The position numbers were made by a program, and so were the translations under genes. Below the pieces are notes generated by a model. It was not told where the DNA came from, made no database searches, and worked only from the letters and a program-made list of their open reading frames with translations. From Acetobacterium sp965140355 (lineage in GTDB: Bacteria > Bacillota > Clostridia > Eubacteriales > Eubacteriaceae): a stretch of DNA of 64,000 nt. The stretch spans positions 124,001 to 188,000 of the forward strand of contig OZ223195.1 in assembly GCA_965140355.1 (NCBI GenBank). Reading direction: 5' to 3'. This document shows, one piece after another, positions 43,183-52,898 of the stretch (the first letter of the stretch is position 1; each line of letters starts with the position of its first letter).

Positions 43183-44100
43183 TCACAATAATTTTGTCGG
43201 TTTGATATAGTTTTCATCATCATTAGAATAAAAACGGCCCATGCCAACTAACGTTTTATCATCATACAAACGCAACGTTTCATTTTGGCAAAAACGATCG
43301 AGTGGCTCATGAATATTCCACTGATAAAGCTTATTTCCATTGAGTAAAAACTTCCGTCCTTGTTCAGTCGCTTTTACCGACCGATAAGATTCAAGCGAGT
43401 ATTCTAATGGGTAAAAAAAGCTTTCAATTAATCCCGCTTTCACTTTGCGTTCTATTTCAACAAGCGTCAACGCATCCTGACTCGAAAAATCACCAACCTG
43501 GTGGCGAGTTAAACTCCCCATACAACCTAAACTGCCCAAATATTTTCCGATATCGCGACATAAGGATCGAATATACGTTCCTTTAGAACATGTCACCATG
43601 ATTTTTGCTTTCTGAGCGTTTTCGCTAAAATCTAATACCGAGAGTTTGGAAATAAAAACTTCGCGTTCAGGAATTACCACAGCTTCACCATTTCTGGCAT
43701 AATGGTAAAGTTTTTTACCATTAACACGGATGGCTGAGTAAATAGGCGGTTTTTGAAGAATATTTCCAGTAAATTGCTCGGTTGCCTGGATAAAGGCTTT
43801 TTTCGTTATTCTTTTATCGGTTTTACTAAGAATTGCGCCATCGCAGTCGCAGGTATCAGTGTCTATTCCCAGAACAACCTCAGCTTCATAGGTTTTATCA
43901 TGGTCAGTTAAATATTCGACCATTTTAGTGGCTTGCCCAACACATAAAACAAGAACCCCTTCAGCATTTGGATCAAGAGTTCCTGTATGTCCTATTTTTT
44001 TTGTTTTTAAAATTTTACGAGCTTTAAATACAACATCGTGAGAAGTCATCCCTTTTTCTTTATAGATATTGAGATAACCATTATAATTTTTAGTTTCCAT
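43183..44100 (-). CDS. truB: tRNA pseudouridine-55 synthase
   Basis: Converts U55 in the T loop of tRNAs to pseudouridine. The catalytic aspartate is in GHTGTLDPNAEGVLVLC; KPPIYSAIRVNGKKLY and CSKGTYIRSLCRDIG are the other family motifs. Length of 305 is normal. Its start overlaps nrnA by 11 bases, showing coupling. Confidence 0.96.
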   Translation of the reverse strand: METKNYNGYLNIYKEKGMTSHDVVFKARKILKTKKIGHTGTLDPNAEGVLVLCVGQATKMVEYLTDHDKTYEAEVVLGIDTDTCDCDGAILSKTDKRITKKAFIQATEQFTGNILQKPPIYSAIRVNGKKLYHYARNGEAVVIPEREVFISKLSVLDFSENAQKAKIMVTCSKGTYIRSLCRDIGKYLGSLGCMGSLTRHQVGDFSSQDALTLVEIERKVKAGLIESFFYPLEYSLESYRSVKATEQGRKFLLNGNKLYQWNIHEPLDRFCQNETLRLYDDKTLVGMGRFYSNDDENYIKPTKLL

Positions 44101-45046
44101 CTTGATTTTTATAAACGTCCATAAGATCTCGTTTCAGTTCATTAAGATCACCGCTAAAACTAAAACCTGCTGCGCGTTCATGACCTCCACCATCGTATTT
44201 TAAAGCAATTTTATGAATGTCAAAAGGATATTTTGATCGGAGTGATACGCGATATTCGTCTCGCTCCATTTCTTTTACAAGTGCAGTAATGGCTACCCCA
44301 ACAGTATTTAACCCTAAATTAGCGACATCGTCGGTGATATTAATGGTACCGCCAAATTTTGTGATCGTATCATGATCCAGTATCATCAGGGCAATCGGCG
44401 CACTGTCTAGTAGTTCTAACGATTGGATAGCGGCGCCAGTCATTTTCATTTGGTCGATGCTCTTTTGGGTGTGCAATTTTTTAGAAAGATGCGCATAATC
44501 ACTTTTAATCGTATATAAATCGCTGGCTATTAGATGTGTATCAGGTGTAACATTGGAAAATTGAAAACTTCCAGTATCGGTTGTAATACCAGTAAAAACA
44601 GCATCAGCCATTTCTTCATCAATTATGACATCTAAAGCTTGCAAAATTCGGAAAATGATTTCTGCGGTTGCACCAGTTATTTCGACATAGTTAAGATCGC
44701 CATAAAAGGAATTGCTTTTATGATGATCGATAACAAGTTTTAATTTTGCTTCGGGAATATTTGGTGGAGTGAAGGCAAAACTATCACTCGAACAATCCAA
44801 ATAAATAATTACATCATATTCTTTGGCTAAATGTTGATTAAAAAATTGAACTTCATTAAAAAATGTTAATTTTTCTTCTAGTGGAAGTTCAACAAAATAA
44901 TCAACTGTTTTATGCAACCACTTTAATCCTTTACCCAAAGCAACCGCTGAACCAATTGCGTCACCATCGGGTTTTTGATGCAAGAGAATCAAAAACCGTT
45001 GATTATTTTTAATACATTTTATTATTTCTTCAGGAATTTTCTTCAT
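44090..45046 (-). CDS. nrnA: DHH-family nanoRNase / pAp phosphatase NrnA
   Basis: Degrades 2-5-mer RNAs and dephosphorylates pAp or, in relatives, c-di-AMP products. The DHH motif is VIDHHKSN; upstream LHQKPDGDAIGSAVAL and the C-terminal DHHA1 motif GGGHERAAGF are intact. The 318-residue length fits. It overlaps rbfA by 17 bases and truB by 11, tight coupling typical of this operon in Firmicutes. Confidence 0.93.
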   Translation of the reverse strand: MKKIPEEIIKCIKNNQRFLILLHQKPDGDAIGSAVALGKGLKWLHKTVDYFVELPLEEKLTFFNEVQFFNQHLAKEYDVIIYLDCSSDSFAFTPPNIPEAKLKLVIDHHKSNSFYGDLNYVEITGATAEIIFRILQALDVIIDEEMADAVFTGITTDTGSFQFSNVTPDTHLIASDLYTIKSDYAHLSKKLHTQKSIDQMKMTGAAIQSLELLDSAPIALMILDHDTITKFGGTINITDDVANLGLNTVGVAITALVKEMERDEYRVSLRSKYPFDIHKIALKYDGGGHERAAGFSFSGDLNELKRDLMDVYKNQDGN

Positions 45047-45413
45047 TCTGGTCCTTCGACTTTTTGTCGTCTTTCAAACTTTGTAAGATTGATTCGATAT
45101 GCATGCCATACTCAATTGAATTATCTATTTCAAAGACCAATGCCGGTACAGAATGAACGGTAATAACCTGACCAAGGCTGGATCTTAAAAAGCTCTTAGC
45201 GTTGTTCAGAAGTTCAAGAACAACCTTTTTTTGATTCTCGTCACCGACAATACTCACATAAACAGTCGCTGTTTTTAAATCTGATGAAGCTTTAACTCGT
45301 GTAATACTAACATTGCTATCGGTTATACGGGTGTCTTTCATTTTATGAATAATGATTAAACTCAATTCTCTTTGGATTAAGCCATTAATTTTTTCATTAC
45401 GATGAGATGCCAT
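45030..45413 (-). CDS. rbfA: ribosome-binding factor A
   Basis: KH-like factor that binds the immature 30S subunit near helix 1 of 16S rRNA. The 127 residues include the start RNEKINGLIQRELSLII and the VYVSIVG strand, with an acidic/basic tail. AAGGAG lies upstream of the ATG. It follows infB by 38 bases. Confidence 0.95.
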   Translation of the reverse strand: MASHRNEKINGLIQRELSLIIIHKMKDTRITDSNVSITRVKASSDLKTATVYVSIVGDENQKKVVLELLNNAKSFLRSSLGQVITVHSVPALVFEIDNSIEYGMHIESILQSLKDDKKSKDQNEENS

Positions 45414-45451
45414 TCGATTTGATCTCCTTCATTTGAAAGATAGGCGGCCGC

Positions 45452-47674
45452 TTATCTTTCGATTTTTTCCATAGTAAATGCTTCAATATTATCGCCAACT
45501 TTTAAATCATTATATTTTTCAATCCCAATTCCGCATTCATATCCAGTATTGACTTCTTTAACATCGTCTTTAAATCGTCTTAAAGAAGCAATTTTACCTT
45601 CAAGAATGACAATACCATCGCGAATAATTCGCACATCATCATTACGATTGATTTTTCCTTCGGTGACATAACAACCAGCAATTGTTCCAATACTTGGGAT
45701 CTTAAATACTTCTCGTATTTCGGCATTCCCCATTATTTTTTCGCGGAATTCTGGTGCTAGCATGCCTTCCATAGCCTTTTTAATATCATCAACGGCATCA
45801 TAAATAACGCGGTATAAGCGAATGTCAACTTCCTCAGATTCAGCAAGTTTGAGCGCATTTTTGTCAGGTCTGACATTAAATCCGATTACTATTGCATTTG
45901 AAGTAGCTGCCAGCATAACATCTGTTTCATTAATAGCGCCAACAGCGCCGTGAATAATATTAATTCGGACGGAATCGTTATCTAATTTTTCAAGCGATTG
46001 TTTGATGGCTTCAATTGATCCTTGAACGTCAGCTTTAATGATGATATTGACGTCTTGGATGTTACCATCCTGAATTTGACTAAAGAGATCATCAAGTGAA
46101 ATATTAGTGCGTCGTTGACGTTCGCCTTTTTGCATTTCTTTTCGTTTATCAACTAATTGACGGGCTTCTTTTTCATTTTCAAGGACAATAAAATCGTCTC
46201 CAGCGACTGGAATATCTGAAAGCCCAGAAATCTCTACTGGTGTTGAAGGTCCTGTTTTTTTAAGACGTTTTCCCTTATCATCAATCATTGTTCGGATTTT
46301 CCCATAAGTTGTTCCAGAAATGATGGAATCGCCAATATGCAACGTTCCTTGTTGAACTAATAAGGTTGCAACAGGCCCCTTGCCGCGTTTTACTTGAGCT
46401 TCAATAACACTTCCTCGGGCTTCACGACTGGGATCGGCTTTTAATTCTTCCATTTCGGACATCATAATGATCATTTCCAATAAAGATTCAATACCTTCAC
46501 CTGTTTTTGCTGATACATTAACGGCAATCGTTTCTCCGCCCCATTCTTCGACAACAAGATTATATTTAGTTAATTCCTGTTTCACTCGTTCGGGATCAGC
46601 TCCAGGCTTGTCAATTTTATTGATTGCAACAAGAATTGGGACACCAGCAGCTTTAGCATGATTGATGGCCTCGACTGTTTGTGGCATGACACCGTCATCA
46701 GCGGCAACAACTAATACCGCAATATCGGTAATTTGGGCACCACGCGAACGCATCGCGGTAAACGCTTCATGCCCTGGGGTATCAATTACGGTGATTGCAT
46801 GATTACTGATATTAACAGTATAAGCCCCGATATGCTGTGTAATACCGCCAGCTTCACCGGCAATAACGTTTGCTTTACGGATGCGATCAAGAAGTGAGGT
46901 TTTACCATGATCGACATGTCCCATAACGGTTACAACCGGAGGACGTGGAATTTCATTTTCACTTTCTTCGTCATCATATTCTTCTAGTATTTTTGAAACG
47001 ACATCTTCAATTTTAATAGCTTCAACTTCAAATCCTAATTCGGATGCAACAATTGCAGCCGTTTCAAAATCAATCTCTTGATTAATGCTAACCATTGTCC
47101 CAGCCAACATAAGTGTTTTGATAATTTCAGTTGCACTGATTTCGAGTACATCCGCAAGTTCACCGACTGTTAAAATTTCCGGAATTTCAAACGTCTGGTT
47201 TAATTGAACGGACTTCTTTTTTTCATCTTTAATTCGCTTATAGACACTTCTTGAGGTTTTTTCTTTTTTACTATGATCTCTTACTTTTGGTGTATGACTT
47301 TGGTTTGTCGATACAGCACGCTTTTTTTCTTCAGTTTTTTTCGGCACATTGCCTCCTGCATTTGGTTGTTTTTTTGATGTTGTTTTCGGTTTAGTCGGTT
47401 TTGTTGCTATTTTTTCTTCAGCCTTAGTTTTCTGACTATTATTAACGCGATTTTCAACCGCACTTTTATTAGGTGTCTGATTTTTTTCTTTGGATTGCAG
47501 ATCTGCCAAATACTTATCTTTATCAAATTTCTCTTCAAATTGAGAAATTTGTTGATCAGTCAGGGCGCTCATATGATTTTTTACAGGAATATTGTACTTA
47601 TTTAAAATGGCTACGAATTCTTTGCTTGGAATATTGTATTTTTTGGCAAAATCGTATACTCTTAATTTTGACAT
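45452..47674 (-). CDS. infB: translation initiation factor IF-2
   Basis: GTPase that places initiator tRNA on the 30S subunit. The 740-residue protein has a low-complexity K/T-rich N-terminal region (~60-165), the IF2-N segment (TVGELADVLEISATEII), and the G domain with GHVDHGKTSLLD, DTPGHEAF and NKID. The C-terminal domains bind fMet-tRNA. Its start is preceded by AGGGAGG. The gene for the L7Ae-like protein YlxQ, often located just upstream, is absent. Confidence 0.98.
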   Translation of the reverse strand: MSKLRVYDFAKKYNIPSKEFVAILNKYNIPVKNHMSALTDQQISQFEEKFDKDKYLADLQSKEKNQTPNKSAVENRVNNSQKTKAEEKIATKPTKPKTTSKKQPNAGGNVPKKTEEKKRAVSTNQSHTPKVRDHSKKEKTSRSVYKRIKDEKKKSVQLNQTFEIPEILTVGELADVLEISATEIIKTLMLAGTMVSINQEIDFETAAIVASELGFEVEAIKIEDVVSKILEEYDDEESENEIPRPPVVTVMGHVDHGKTSLLDRIRKANVIAGEAGGITQHIGAYTVNISNHAITVIDTPGHEAFTAMRSRGAQITDIAVLVVAADDGVMPQTVEAINHAKAAGVPILVAINKIDKPGADPERVKQELTKYNLVVEEWGGETIAVNVSAKTGEGIESLLEMIIMMSEMEELKADPSREARGSVIEAQVKRGKGPVATLLVQQGTLHIGDSIISGTTYGKIRTMIDDKGKRLKKTGPSTPVEISGLSDIPVAGDDFIVLENEKEARQLVDKRKEMQKGERQRRTNISLDDLFSQIQDGNIQDVNIIIKADVQGSIEAIKQSLEKLDNDSVRINIIHGAVGAINETDVMLAATSNAIVIGFNVRPDKNALKLAESEEVDIRLYRVIYDAVDDIKKAMEGMLAPEFREKIMGNAEIREVFKIPSIGTIAGCYVTEGKINRNDDVRIIRDGIVILEGKIASLRRFKDDVKEVNTGYECGIGIEKYNDLKVGDNIEAFTMEKIER

Positions 47675-47698
47675 AGTATTCCTCCCTTCAAAATTTAA

Positions 47699-47971
47699 TT
47701 ATTTCATGTTTTTTTTCTCTGACAGTTGTTGCCGAACAAGCTCGACAACATCACTTTCTACTTTTCTTTTAAATGCCCGTTCCAGGTAATTTTTGTTCAA
47801 AAATTGCTCCATACACGCTTCAGATCTGCATACGTACGCTCCACGTCCATTCGCTTTTCCTGTAGGATCGAAAAAAATTTCACCAGATTTATCTGATACA
47901 ATCCTAAATAAATCACGTTTATCAAATTTTGAATGACAGATAACACAGGTTCTCTGCGGAATTTTTTTCAT
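47699..47971 (-). CDS. rnpM: RnpM/YlxR-family RNA-binding protein
   Basis: A 90-residue basic protein with the YlxR (DUF448) signature PQRTCVICHSKFDKRDLFRIV and KANGRGAYVCRSEAC. In Bacillus a relative binds and modulates RNase P; earlier names are YlxR. It lies between nusA and infB as usual. Confidence 0.92.
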   Translation of the reverse strand: MKKIPQRTCVICHSKFDKRDLFRIVSDKSGEIFFDPTGKANGRGAYVCRSEACMEQFLNKNYLERAFKRKVESDVVELVRQQLSEKKNMK

Positions 47972-48040
47972 ACAATTACCTCTCTAAAATTATTATACAC
48001 TAGTATTATAGCATAAAAAGCTATCTTGTGAATGACTCCT

Positions 48041-49216
48041 TTAATTTTCAAAATTAAGCTCATCATCATGAAGACACTCATCTTCAAAAATTGACTCATC
48101 AGCTAGTTCAAGCTCTTCTTTTAATTCAAGTAAAATATCATCTTGTTTTACATTAGTTTCTTGATTTTTTATTTGGTGTTGGCTAACATAATCAATTTTG
48201 CTCTTAATGTCAATTTTCCAACCAGTTAATTTAGCTGCTAATCGCACATTTTGCCCTTCTTTCCCAATTGCTAAAGATAATTGATAATCATCAACAATAG
48301 CGATTGCTGTTTTATCGTCTTTGTTTGGTAGAATTTCAACAACTTTAGCAGGACTCAATGCATTAGCCAAATATTCTTCAATATTATCACTCCATTTGAT
48401 GACATCAATTTTTTCTCCCTGAAGTTCATTGATAATATTTTGGACGCGTACGCCTTTTTGCCCGACACAAGCACCGACGGGATCAATGCTTGGTTCATTG
48501 GCTTTAACAGCAACTTTTGTTCGCGAGCCTGCTTCTCTGGAAATAGACACAATATCAACAATACCATCAAAAATTTCCGGCACCTCAGACTCAAACAAAC
48601 GTTTTACTAGTCCGGGATGAGTTCGTGAGACATTAACTTGAGGTCCTTTTGTCGTTTTTTTGACCATTAACAAATAGACTTTTAAACGTTGGTTGAGTTG
48701 GTAATTTTCACCCGTAGTCTGTTCAGATGGCAACATGACGGCTTCCAATTTTCCTACTTCGACATAAACAATGCCTTTTTCTATTCGTTTAATAATTCCC
48801 GTTAACACCTCGTCTTGACGTTCCAGGTAATCATTATAGATAATGTTTCGCTCTGCTTCTTTAATTCTTTGAATAATTAATTGTTTGGCATTTTGAGCCG
48901 CAATTCTTCCAAAGTCTCGAGGTCTTACTTCTTTCCGGAAGAAATCGCCAACTTGATAGTTACTGTCGAATTCCCGGGCTTTCTCAAGAGAAATTTGACT
49001 GTGATCATTTTCCGGGATTTCGACGATCTCTTTTAATGCGAAAACTTGAATATCACCTTTTTCACGGTCAATGTTAATCTCAACATTATGAGCATTACCA
49101 TAGTTTTTTTTATAAGCGGTGGTAATGGCAGCTTCTATAGCTTGAATTAGTTCTTCTTTATCAATAGACTTTTCTTCTTGAATTACATCGAGAGCGCGCA
49201 TAAACTCTGCATTCAT
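48041..49216 (-). CDS. nusA: transcription termination/antitermination factor NusA
   Basis: RNA polymerase-bound factor with an N-terminal domain, an S1 domain (GIIKRIEKGIVYVEVGKLEAVMLP) and two KH domains (GACVGQKGVRVQNIINEL; LAIGKEGQNVRLAAKLTGW). The tail after residue ~350 is short and acidic. The 391-residue length is normal for Firmicutes, which lack the E. coli C-terminal acidic repeats. Confidence 0.97.
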   Translation of the reverse strand: MNAEFMRALDVIQEEKSIDKEELIQAIEAAITTAYKKNYGNAHNVEINIDREKGDIQVFALKEIVEIPENDHSQISLEKAREFDSNYQVGDFFRKEVRPRDFGRIAAQNAKQLIIQRIKEAERNIIYNDYLERQDEVLTGIIKRIEKGIVYVEVGKLEAVMLPSEQTTGENYQLNQRLKVYLLMVKKTTKGPQVNVSRTHPGLVKRLFESEVPEIFDGIVDIVSISREAGSRTKVAVKANEPSIDPVGACVGQKGVRVQNIINELQGEKIDVIKWSDNIEEYLANALSPAKVVEILPNKDDKTAIAIVDDYQLSLAIGKEGQNVRLAAKLTGWKIDIKSKIDYVSQHQIKNQETNVKQDDILLELKEELELADESIFEDECLHDDELNFEN

Positions 49217-49239
49217 ATTAGTTTTCTCCGCCTTCCGTT

Positions 49240-49731
49240 TTATTCCGCGGTTGGAAGAGCTTTAAAATTCAACTCATCCAATCGATTTGCTTTTGCGATT
49301 TTACTATTTTCTAATGTTAATATTTCACCAGTTGCTAATTCTATCGAAAGCTCTTTTTCAGTATAAGATTTTAACACGCCATCAATATCTTTTTTACCTG
49401 CTAGCGGGGAAAAAAGGTGTATCTCAATATTCTTGTTGATATTAGCTAAATAATGTTTTTCTTTTTTTAATGGTCGATTTATTCCTGGAGAAGATACTTC
49501 TAAGAAATAGCTTTGTTCGATGGGGTCTTTTTCATCAAGCATTTCACTAATTTTTCGACTGACGTTTTCACAGTCATCCAACGAAATTCCGTTTTCTGAG
49601 TCAATAAATAAGGTTAGGCACCAATCCTTTCCCCTTTTTTCAAATGTTACATCGACTAGTTCATAGCCGAGTAACTCTACAAGTGGAGCTGCTAATTCTT
49701 CTAAATAAGCTTCTTTAGACATTTTTTTCAT
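49240..49731 (-). CDS. rimP: ribosome maturation factor RimP
   Basis: Assists 30S assembly. The 163 residues have an N-terminal alpha/beta domain (LGYELVDVTFEKRGKDWCL, DSENGISLDDCENVSRKI, YFLEVSSPGINRPL) and an SH3-like C-terminal domain. It is the first gene of the long operon running to dut. The 205-base gap upstream holds the frr terminator; I did not find a clear consensus promoter. Confidence 0.95.
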   Translation of the reverse strand: MKKMSKEAYLEELAAPLVELLGYELVDVTFEKRGKDWCLTLFIDSENGISLDDCENVSRKISEMLDEKDPIEQSYFLEVSSPGINRPLKKEKHYLANINKNIEIHLFSPLAGKKDIDGVLKSYTEKELSIELATGEILTLENSKIAKANRLDELNFKALPTAE

Positions 49732-49844
49732 ACTTTTTCCTTTATTCGTTATTTTAGGTAATTGTAATTATGCGAAAGCATCGAATTTTTTACCCGAAAT
49801 TATTGTTAAATGTGATAAAATATTGAACTTAAAATCCAGACTCG

Positions 49845-49878
49845 AAAAATACTTAAGAGTGGGTTTCCCCACTCTTAA
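49845..49878 (-). terminator. terminator after frr
   Basis: TTAAGAGTGGG / CCCACTCTTAA perfect 11-bp stem with a 4-base loop, followed by GTATTTTT on the minus strand. It separates the pyrH-frr transcript from rimP. Confidence 0.8.
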
Positions 49879-49936
49879 TGAAATACTATATAATTGAATG
49901 AACAATTAAATAAATCATATCTTTGCTAAAAAACAA

Positions 49937-50497
49937 TTAAACTTCTAAAATTTCGGCTTCTTTATCTTTTAGAATTAATTCAATGTTTTTAATCTCATCG
50001 TCCGTAACCTTCTGAATTTCTTTTTCACCTTGCTTTAAGTCGTCTTCGGTAATCAGGCCTTCTTTTTGGCTATCTTTTAAATCTTGAATAGCGTGACGTC
50101 GAATATTTCGCATGGCTACTTTACATTCTTCACCATATTTTTTAACAAGCTTAACTAATTCTTTTCGTCGTTCTTCAGTTAGTTGAGGTATGAGTAGGCG
50201 TATTATTTTTCCATCGTTAGATGGATTAAAGCCTAAATCCGATTTTAAGATACCCTTTTCGATTGCCGGGATAGCGGTAGCGTCATATGGTTGTATAACG
50301 ATCATACGGGCTTCTGGAGTACTAATATTTGCCAATTGATTTAATCCGGTCGGTGAACCATAATAATCAACGAGTACTTTATCTAATATCCGTGGGTTTG
50401 CTCTTCCAGCGCGTAAGCTTCCCAAACTTTCATTAAGATTTTTTATTGCTTTTTCCATTTTTTCATTTGTAGTCGACTTAATCTCATTTACCATCAT
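49937..50497 (-). CDS. frr: ribosome recycling factor
   Basis: Splits post-termination ribosomes together with EF-G. The 186-residue protein has the standard RRF sequence: SLRAGRANPRILDKVLVDYYGSP and LTEERRKELVKLVKKYGEECKVA. Its start codon follows the pyrH stop directly; AGGAGG lies 5 bases before the first of two successive ATGs (8 before the second). Confidence 0.98.
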   Translation of the reverse strand: MMVNEIKSTTNEKMEKAIKNLNESLGSLRAGRANPRILDKVLVDYYGSPTGLNQLANISTPEARMIVIQPYDATAIPAIEKGILKSDLGFNPSNDGKIIRLLIPQLTEERRKELVKLVKKYGEECKVAMRNIRRHAIQDLKDSQKEGLITEDDLKQGEKEIQKVTDDEIKNIELILKDKEAEILEV

Positions 50498-51214
50498 CTA
50501 TACCTCCTGAATAATTGTTCCGATTTTTTCGCCCATTATCGCACGTAAAATATTTTTCGGTTCATTTAAACCAAACACAAGAATAGGAATGTGATTATCC
50601 ATACATAATGATGTTGCTGTTGAATCCATAACTTTCAAACCTTGATTCAATACATCGATGTATGATAATTCAGAATAACGTATTGCTTCTGGATTTATTA
50701 GAGGATCAGAATCATATACAGCGTCAATACTTTTTGCTAAAAGGATGATTTCAGCGTCAATTTCGGCAGCTCGAAGAGCAGCGGTTGTATCTGTTGTGAA
50801 AAAGGGATTTCCAGTGCCACAAGCAAAAATGACGACTCGTTTTTTTTCAAGATGACGAACGGCTTTCCGACGAATATAGGGTTCTGCAATTTGTTTCATT
50901 TCGATTGCCGTTTGAACACGAACTGGCACTTCCATTTCTTCAAGAACGTCTTGTAAGCCTAGTGCATTGATGCAGGTAGCTAGCATTCCCATATAGTCGG
51001 CTGTCGATTTATCCATTCCTTCACCGCTACGCCCCCGCCAAAAATTACCACCACCAACAACAATAGCGATCTCTACACCGAGTTCAAAAACTTCTTTGAT
51101 TTGACTGCATATTGATTGCACTGTTGGGGTGTCGATTCCATGGCCTGCAGAACCAGCTAAAGCTTCTCCGCTTAATTTTATAATGACACGTTTATATTTC
51201 GGTTTCAAAAACAT
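50498..51214 (-). CDS. pyrH: uridylate kinase
   Basis: Hexameric UMP kinase of the amino-acid-kinase fold. KRVIIKLSGEALAG at the N terminus, VVGGGNFWRGR and the GTGNPFFTTDTTAALRA segment identify it. The 238-residue length is normal. It lies in the conserved order tsf-pyrH-frr, but a terminator sits between tsf and pyrH. Confidence 0.97.
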   Translation of the reverse strand: MFLKPKYKRVIIKLSGEALAGSAGHGIDTPTVQSICSQIKEVFELGVEIAIVVGGGNFWRGRSGEGMDKSTADYMGMLATCINALGLQDVLEEMEVPVRVQTAIEMKQIAEPYIRRKAVRHLEKKRVVIFACGTGNPFFTTDTTAALRAAEIDAEIILLAKSIDAVYDSDPLINPEAIRYSELSYIDVLNQGLKVMDSTATSLCMDNHIPILVFGLNEPKNILRAIMGEKIGTIIQEV

Positions 51215-51274
51215 TCCCCCTTTCTCTTCTACATTATATCGTAATTGATACTAATTTACAATCGCAACAACGGT

Positions 51275-51302
51275 AAAAAAAGAACACGAATGTGTTCTTT
51301 TT
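51275..51302 (-). terminator. terminator after tsf
   Basis: 11-bp perfect stem AAAAAGAACAC / GTGTTCTTTTT with a 4-base loop, and a T run on the minus strand, 6 bases after the tsf stop. Between it and pyrH no clear promoter was found. Confidence 0.85.
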
Positions 51303-51308
51303 AGACGT

Positions 51309-51953
51309 TTAAGCGTTTAGTTGCTTGGCTACTTCATCGGCAAAGTTTTCTTCTTTTTTCTCTAAGCCTTCACCCATTTGGAAACGTGCAAATCGTCTGA
51401 TCTTGACATTTTCACCAATAGCCATGATTTGTTCTTTGACTAAGTCTTCGATTGTCAAATCAGGGTTTTTTACAAAAGATTGTTCCATCAAACAAATTTC
51501 TTTATAATATTTACTCACACGACCTTCGACCATTTTATCGACAATTTTTTCTGGTTTGCCTTCATTTAAAGCTTGGGCCCGAAGAATTTCTTTTTCTTTT
51601 TCAAGTTCTTCAGTAGGAACTTCTTCTTTTGTAACATATAGAGGATTAGCAGCTGCGATATGCATAGCAACATCTTTGACGAAGGTTTTGAACCCTTCAT
51701 TTTTAGCGACAAAATCAGTTTCGCAGTTTACTTCAACGAGAACACCAATTTTTCCACCCATATGTATATAAGACTCAACAATGCCTTCAGCTGCAACACG
51801 TCCAGCTTTTTTGTTTGTTGCCGCAAGTCCTTTTTCTCTCAAAACGACCATTGCATCTTCAATATTTCCATCTGTTTCAACTAAGGCTTTTTTGCAGTCC
51901 ATCATACCGGCACCACTTTTAGCTCTTAATTCTTTTACTAATTTTGCGTCCAC
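51309..51953 (-). CDS. tsf: elongation factor Ts (short form)
   Basis: Nucleotide-exchange factor for EF-Tu. The N-terminal UBA-like domain has VKELRAKSGAGMMDCKKAL; the core contains EVNCETDFVAKNEGFK and LTIEDLVKEQIMAIGENVKIRRFAR. At 214 residues it is shorter than the ~280-300 residue E. coli or Bacillus proteins, lacking one core subdomain, as in several other bacteria. It follows rpsB by 27 bases with AGGAGG upstream. Confidence 0.97.
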   Translation of the reverse strand: MDAKLVKELRAKSGAGMMDCKKALVETDGNIEDAMVVLREKGLAATNKKAGRVAAEGIVESYIHMGGKIGVLVEVNCETDFVAKNEGFKTFVKDVAMHIAAANPLYVTKEEVPTEELEKEKEILRAQALNEGKPEKIVDKMVEGRVSKYYKEICLMEQSFVKNPDLTIEDLVKEQIMAIGENVKIRRFARFQMGEGLEKKEENFADEVAKQLNA

Positions 51954-51980
51954 TTTTTCCTCCTGATAAACTAATTTAGA

Positions 51981-52751
51981 TTATTCTGCTTCAGTAACTT
52001 CAGCAATTTCAACAACTTCTTCTTCAGTGTCAGCTGCAGGTGTTACTTCGATTTCTTCATCGATTTGTTCTCCCTGACGTCCTTCAATAATCGCATCAGA
52101 AATAACTGATAAAATTAAAGCAACCGCACGAATCGCATCATCATTTCCAGGAATGATATAATCAATTTCATCAGGATCACAGTTGGTATCTACGATTCCA
52201 ATAATAGGAATGCCTAGTTTTTTAGCCTCGGCAATTGCAATTCTTTCCTTTTTTGTATCAATTACGAAAATTGCGCCGGGAACACCTTTCATATCTTTGA
52301 TGCCACCTAAGAATTTTTGCAATTTTTCACGTTGACGCTTAAGTTTGATTACTTCTTTTTTGGGTAGAAGTGCAAAAGTACCATCTTCTTCCATTTGTTC
52401 AAGTTCGTTTAAACGATCAATACGTTTGCTGATCGTACCAAAGTTTGTTAAAGTTCCGCCTAACCAACGATGATTAACACAATAGCTTCCGCTTCGTTTT
52501 GCTTCTCTTTCAATACTTGTTTGAGCTTGTTTTTTTGTTCCGACAAAAAGAATTTCTTCTCCGTTTTCAGATAGCTCTTTGACGAAATTATATGCTTTTT
52601 CAATTCTTTTTACAGTTTGTTGTAAGTCAATGATATAAATACCATTTCTTTCGGTAAAAATGTATGGAGCCATCTTGGGATTCCATCTTCTTGTTTGGTG
52701 CCCAAAATGCACCCCTGCTTCTAATAGTTGTTTCATTGAAACACATGCCAT
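51981..52751 (-). CDS. rpsB: 30S ribosomal protein S2
   Basis: Late-binding small-subunit protein. The 256 residues begin MACVSMKQLLEAGVHFGHQTRRWNPKM, with VDTNCDPDEIDYIIPGNDDAIRA towards the end and an acidic, low-complexity tail. The ATG has AGGAGG upstream. It has a consensus-like promoter and a leader of about 100 bases. Confidence 0.98.
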   Translation of the reverse strand: MACVSMKQLLEAGVHFGHQTRRWNPKMAPYIFTERNGIYIIDLQQTVKRIEKAYNFVKELSENGEEILFVGTKKQAQTSIEREAKRSGSYCVNHRWLGGTLTNFGTISKRIDRLNELEQMEEDGTFALLPKKEVIKLKRQREKLQKFLGGIKDMKGVPGAIFVIDTKKERIAIAEAKKLGIPIIGIVDTNCDPDEIDYIIPGNDDAIRAVALILSVISDAIIEGRQGEQIDEEIEVTPAADTEEEVVEIAEVTEAE

Positions 52752-52858
52752 AATTCGTTCCTCCTAGGTTTTTCCTCCATCCTCATCAATCAAGATCATC
52801 GACTTAAACTTAAGCACCGGATGCGCTTTCAGAGAATGTGTGTAATACATACTGATAT

Positions 52859-52887
52859 ATAATAGCATAATTGATCAATATGTACAA
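52859..52887 (-). promoter_or_regulatory. rpsB-tsf promoter
   Basis: TTGTAC (complement of 52882-52887) and TATTAT (complement of 52859-52864) are 17 bases apart on the minus strand. The expected transcript has a leader of about 100 bases (to 52752), with the segment GCGCATCCGGTGC; a possible S2 autoregulatory site, not demonstrated. Confidence 0.7.
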
Positions 52888-52898
52888 GTGATATTTTA

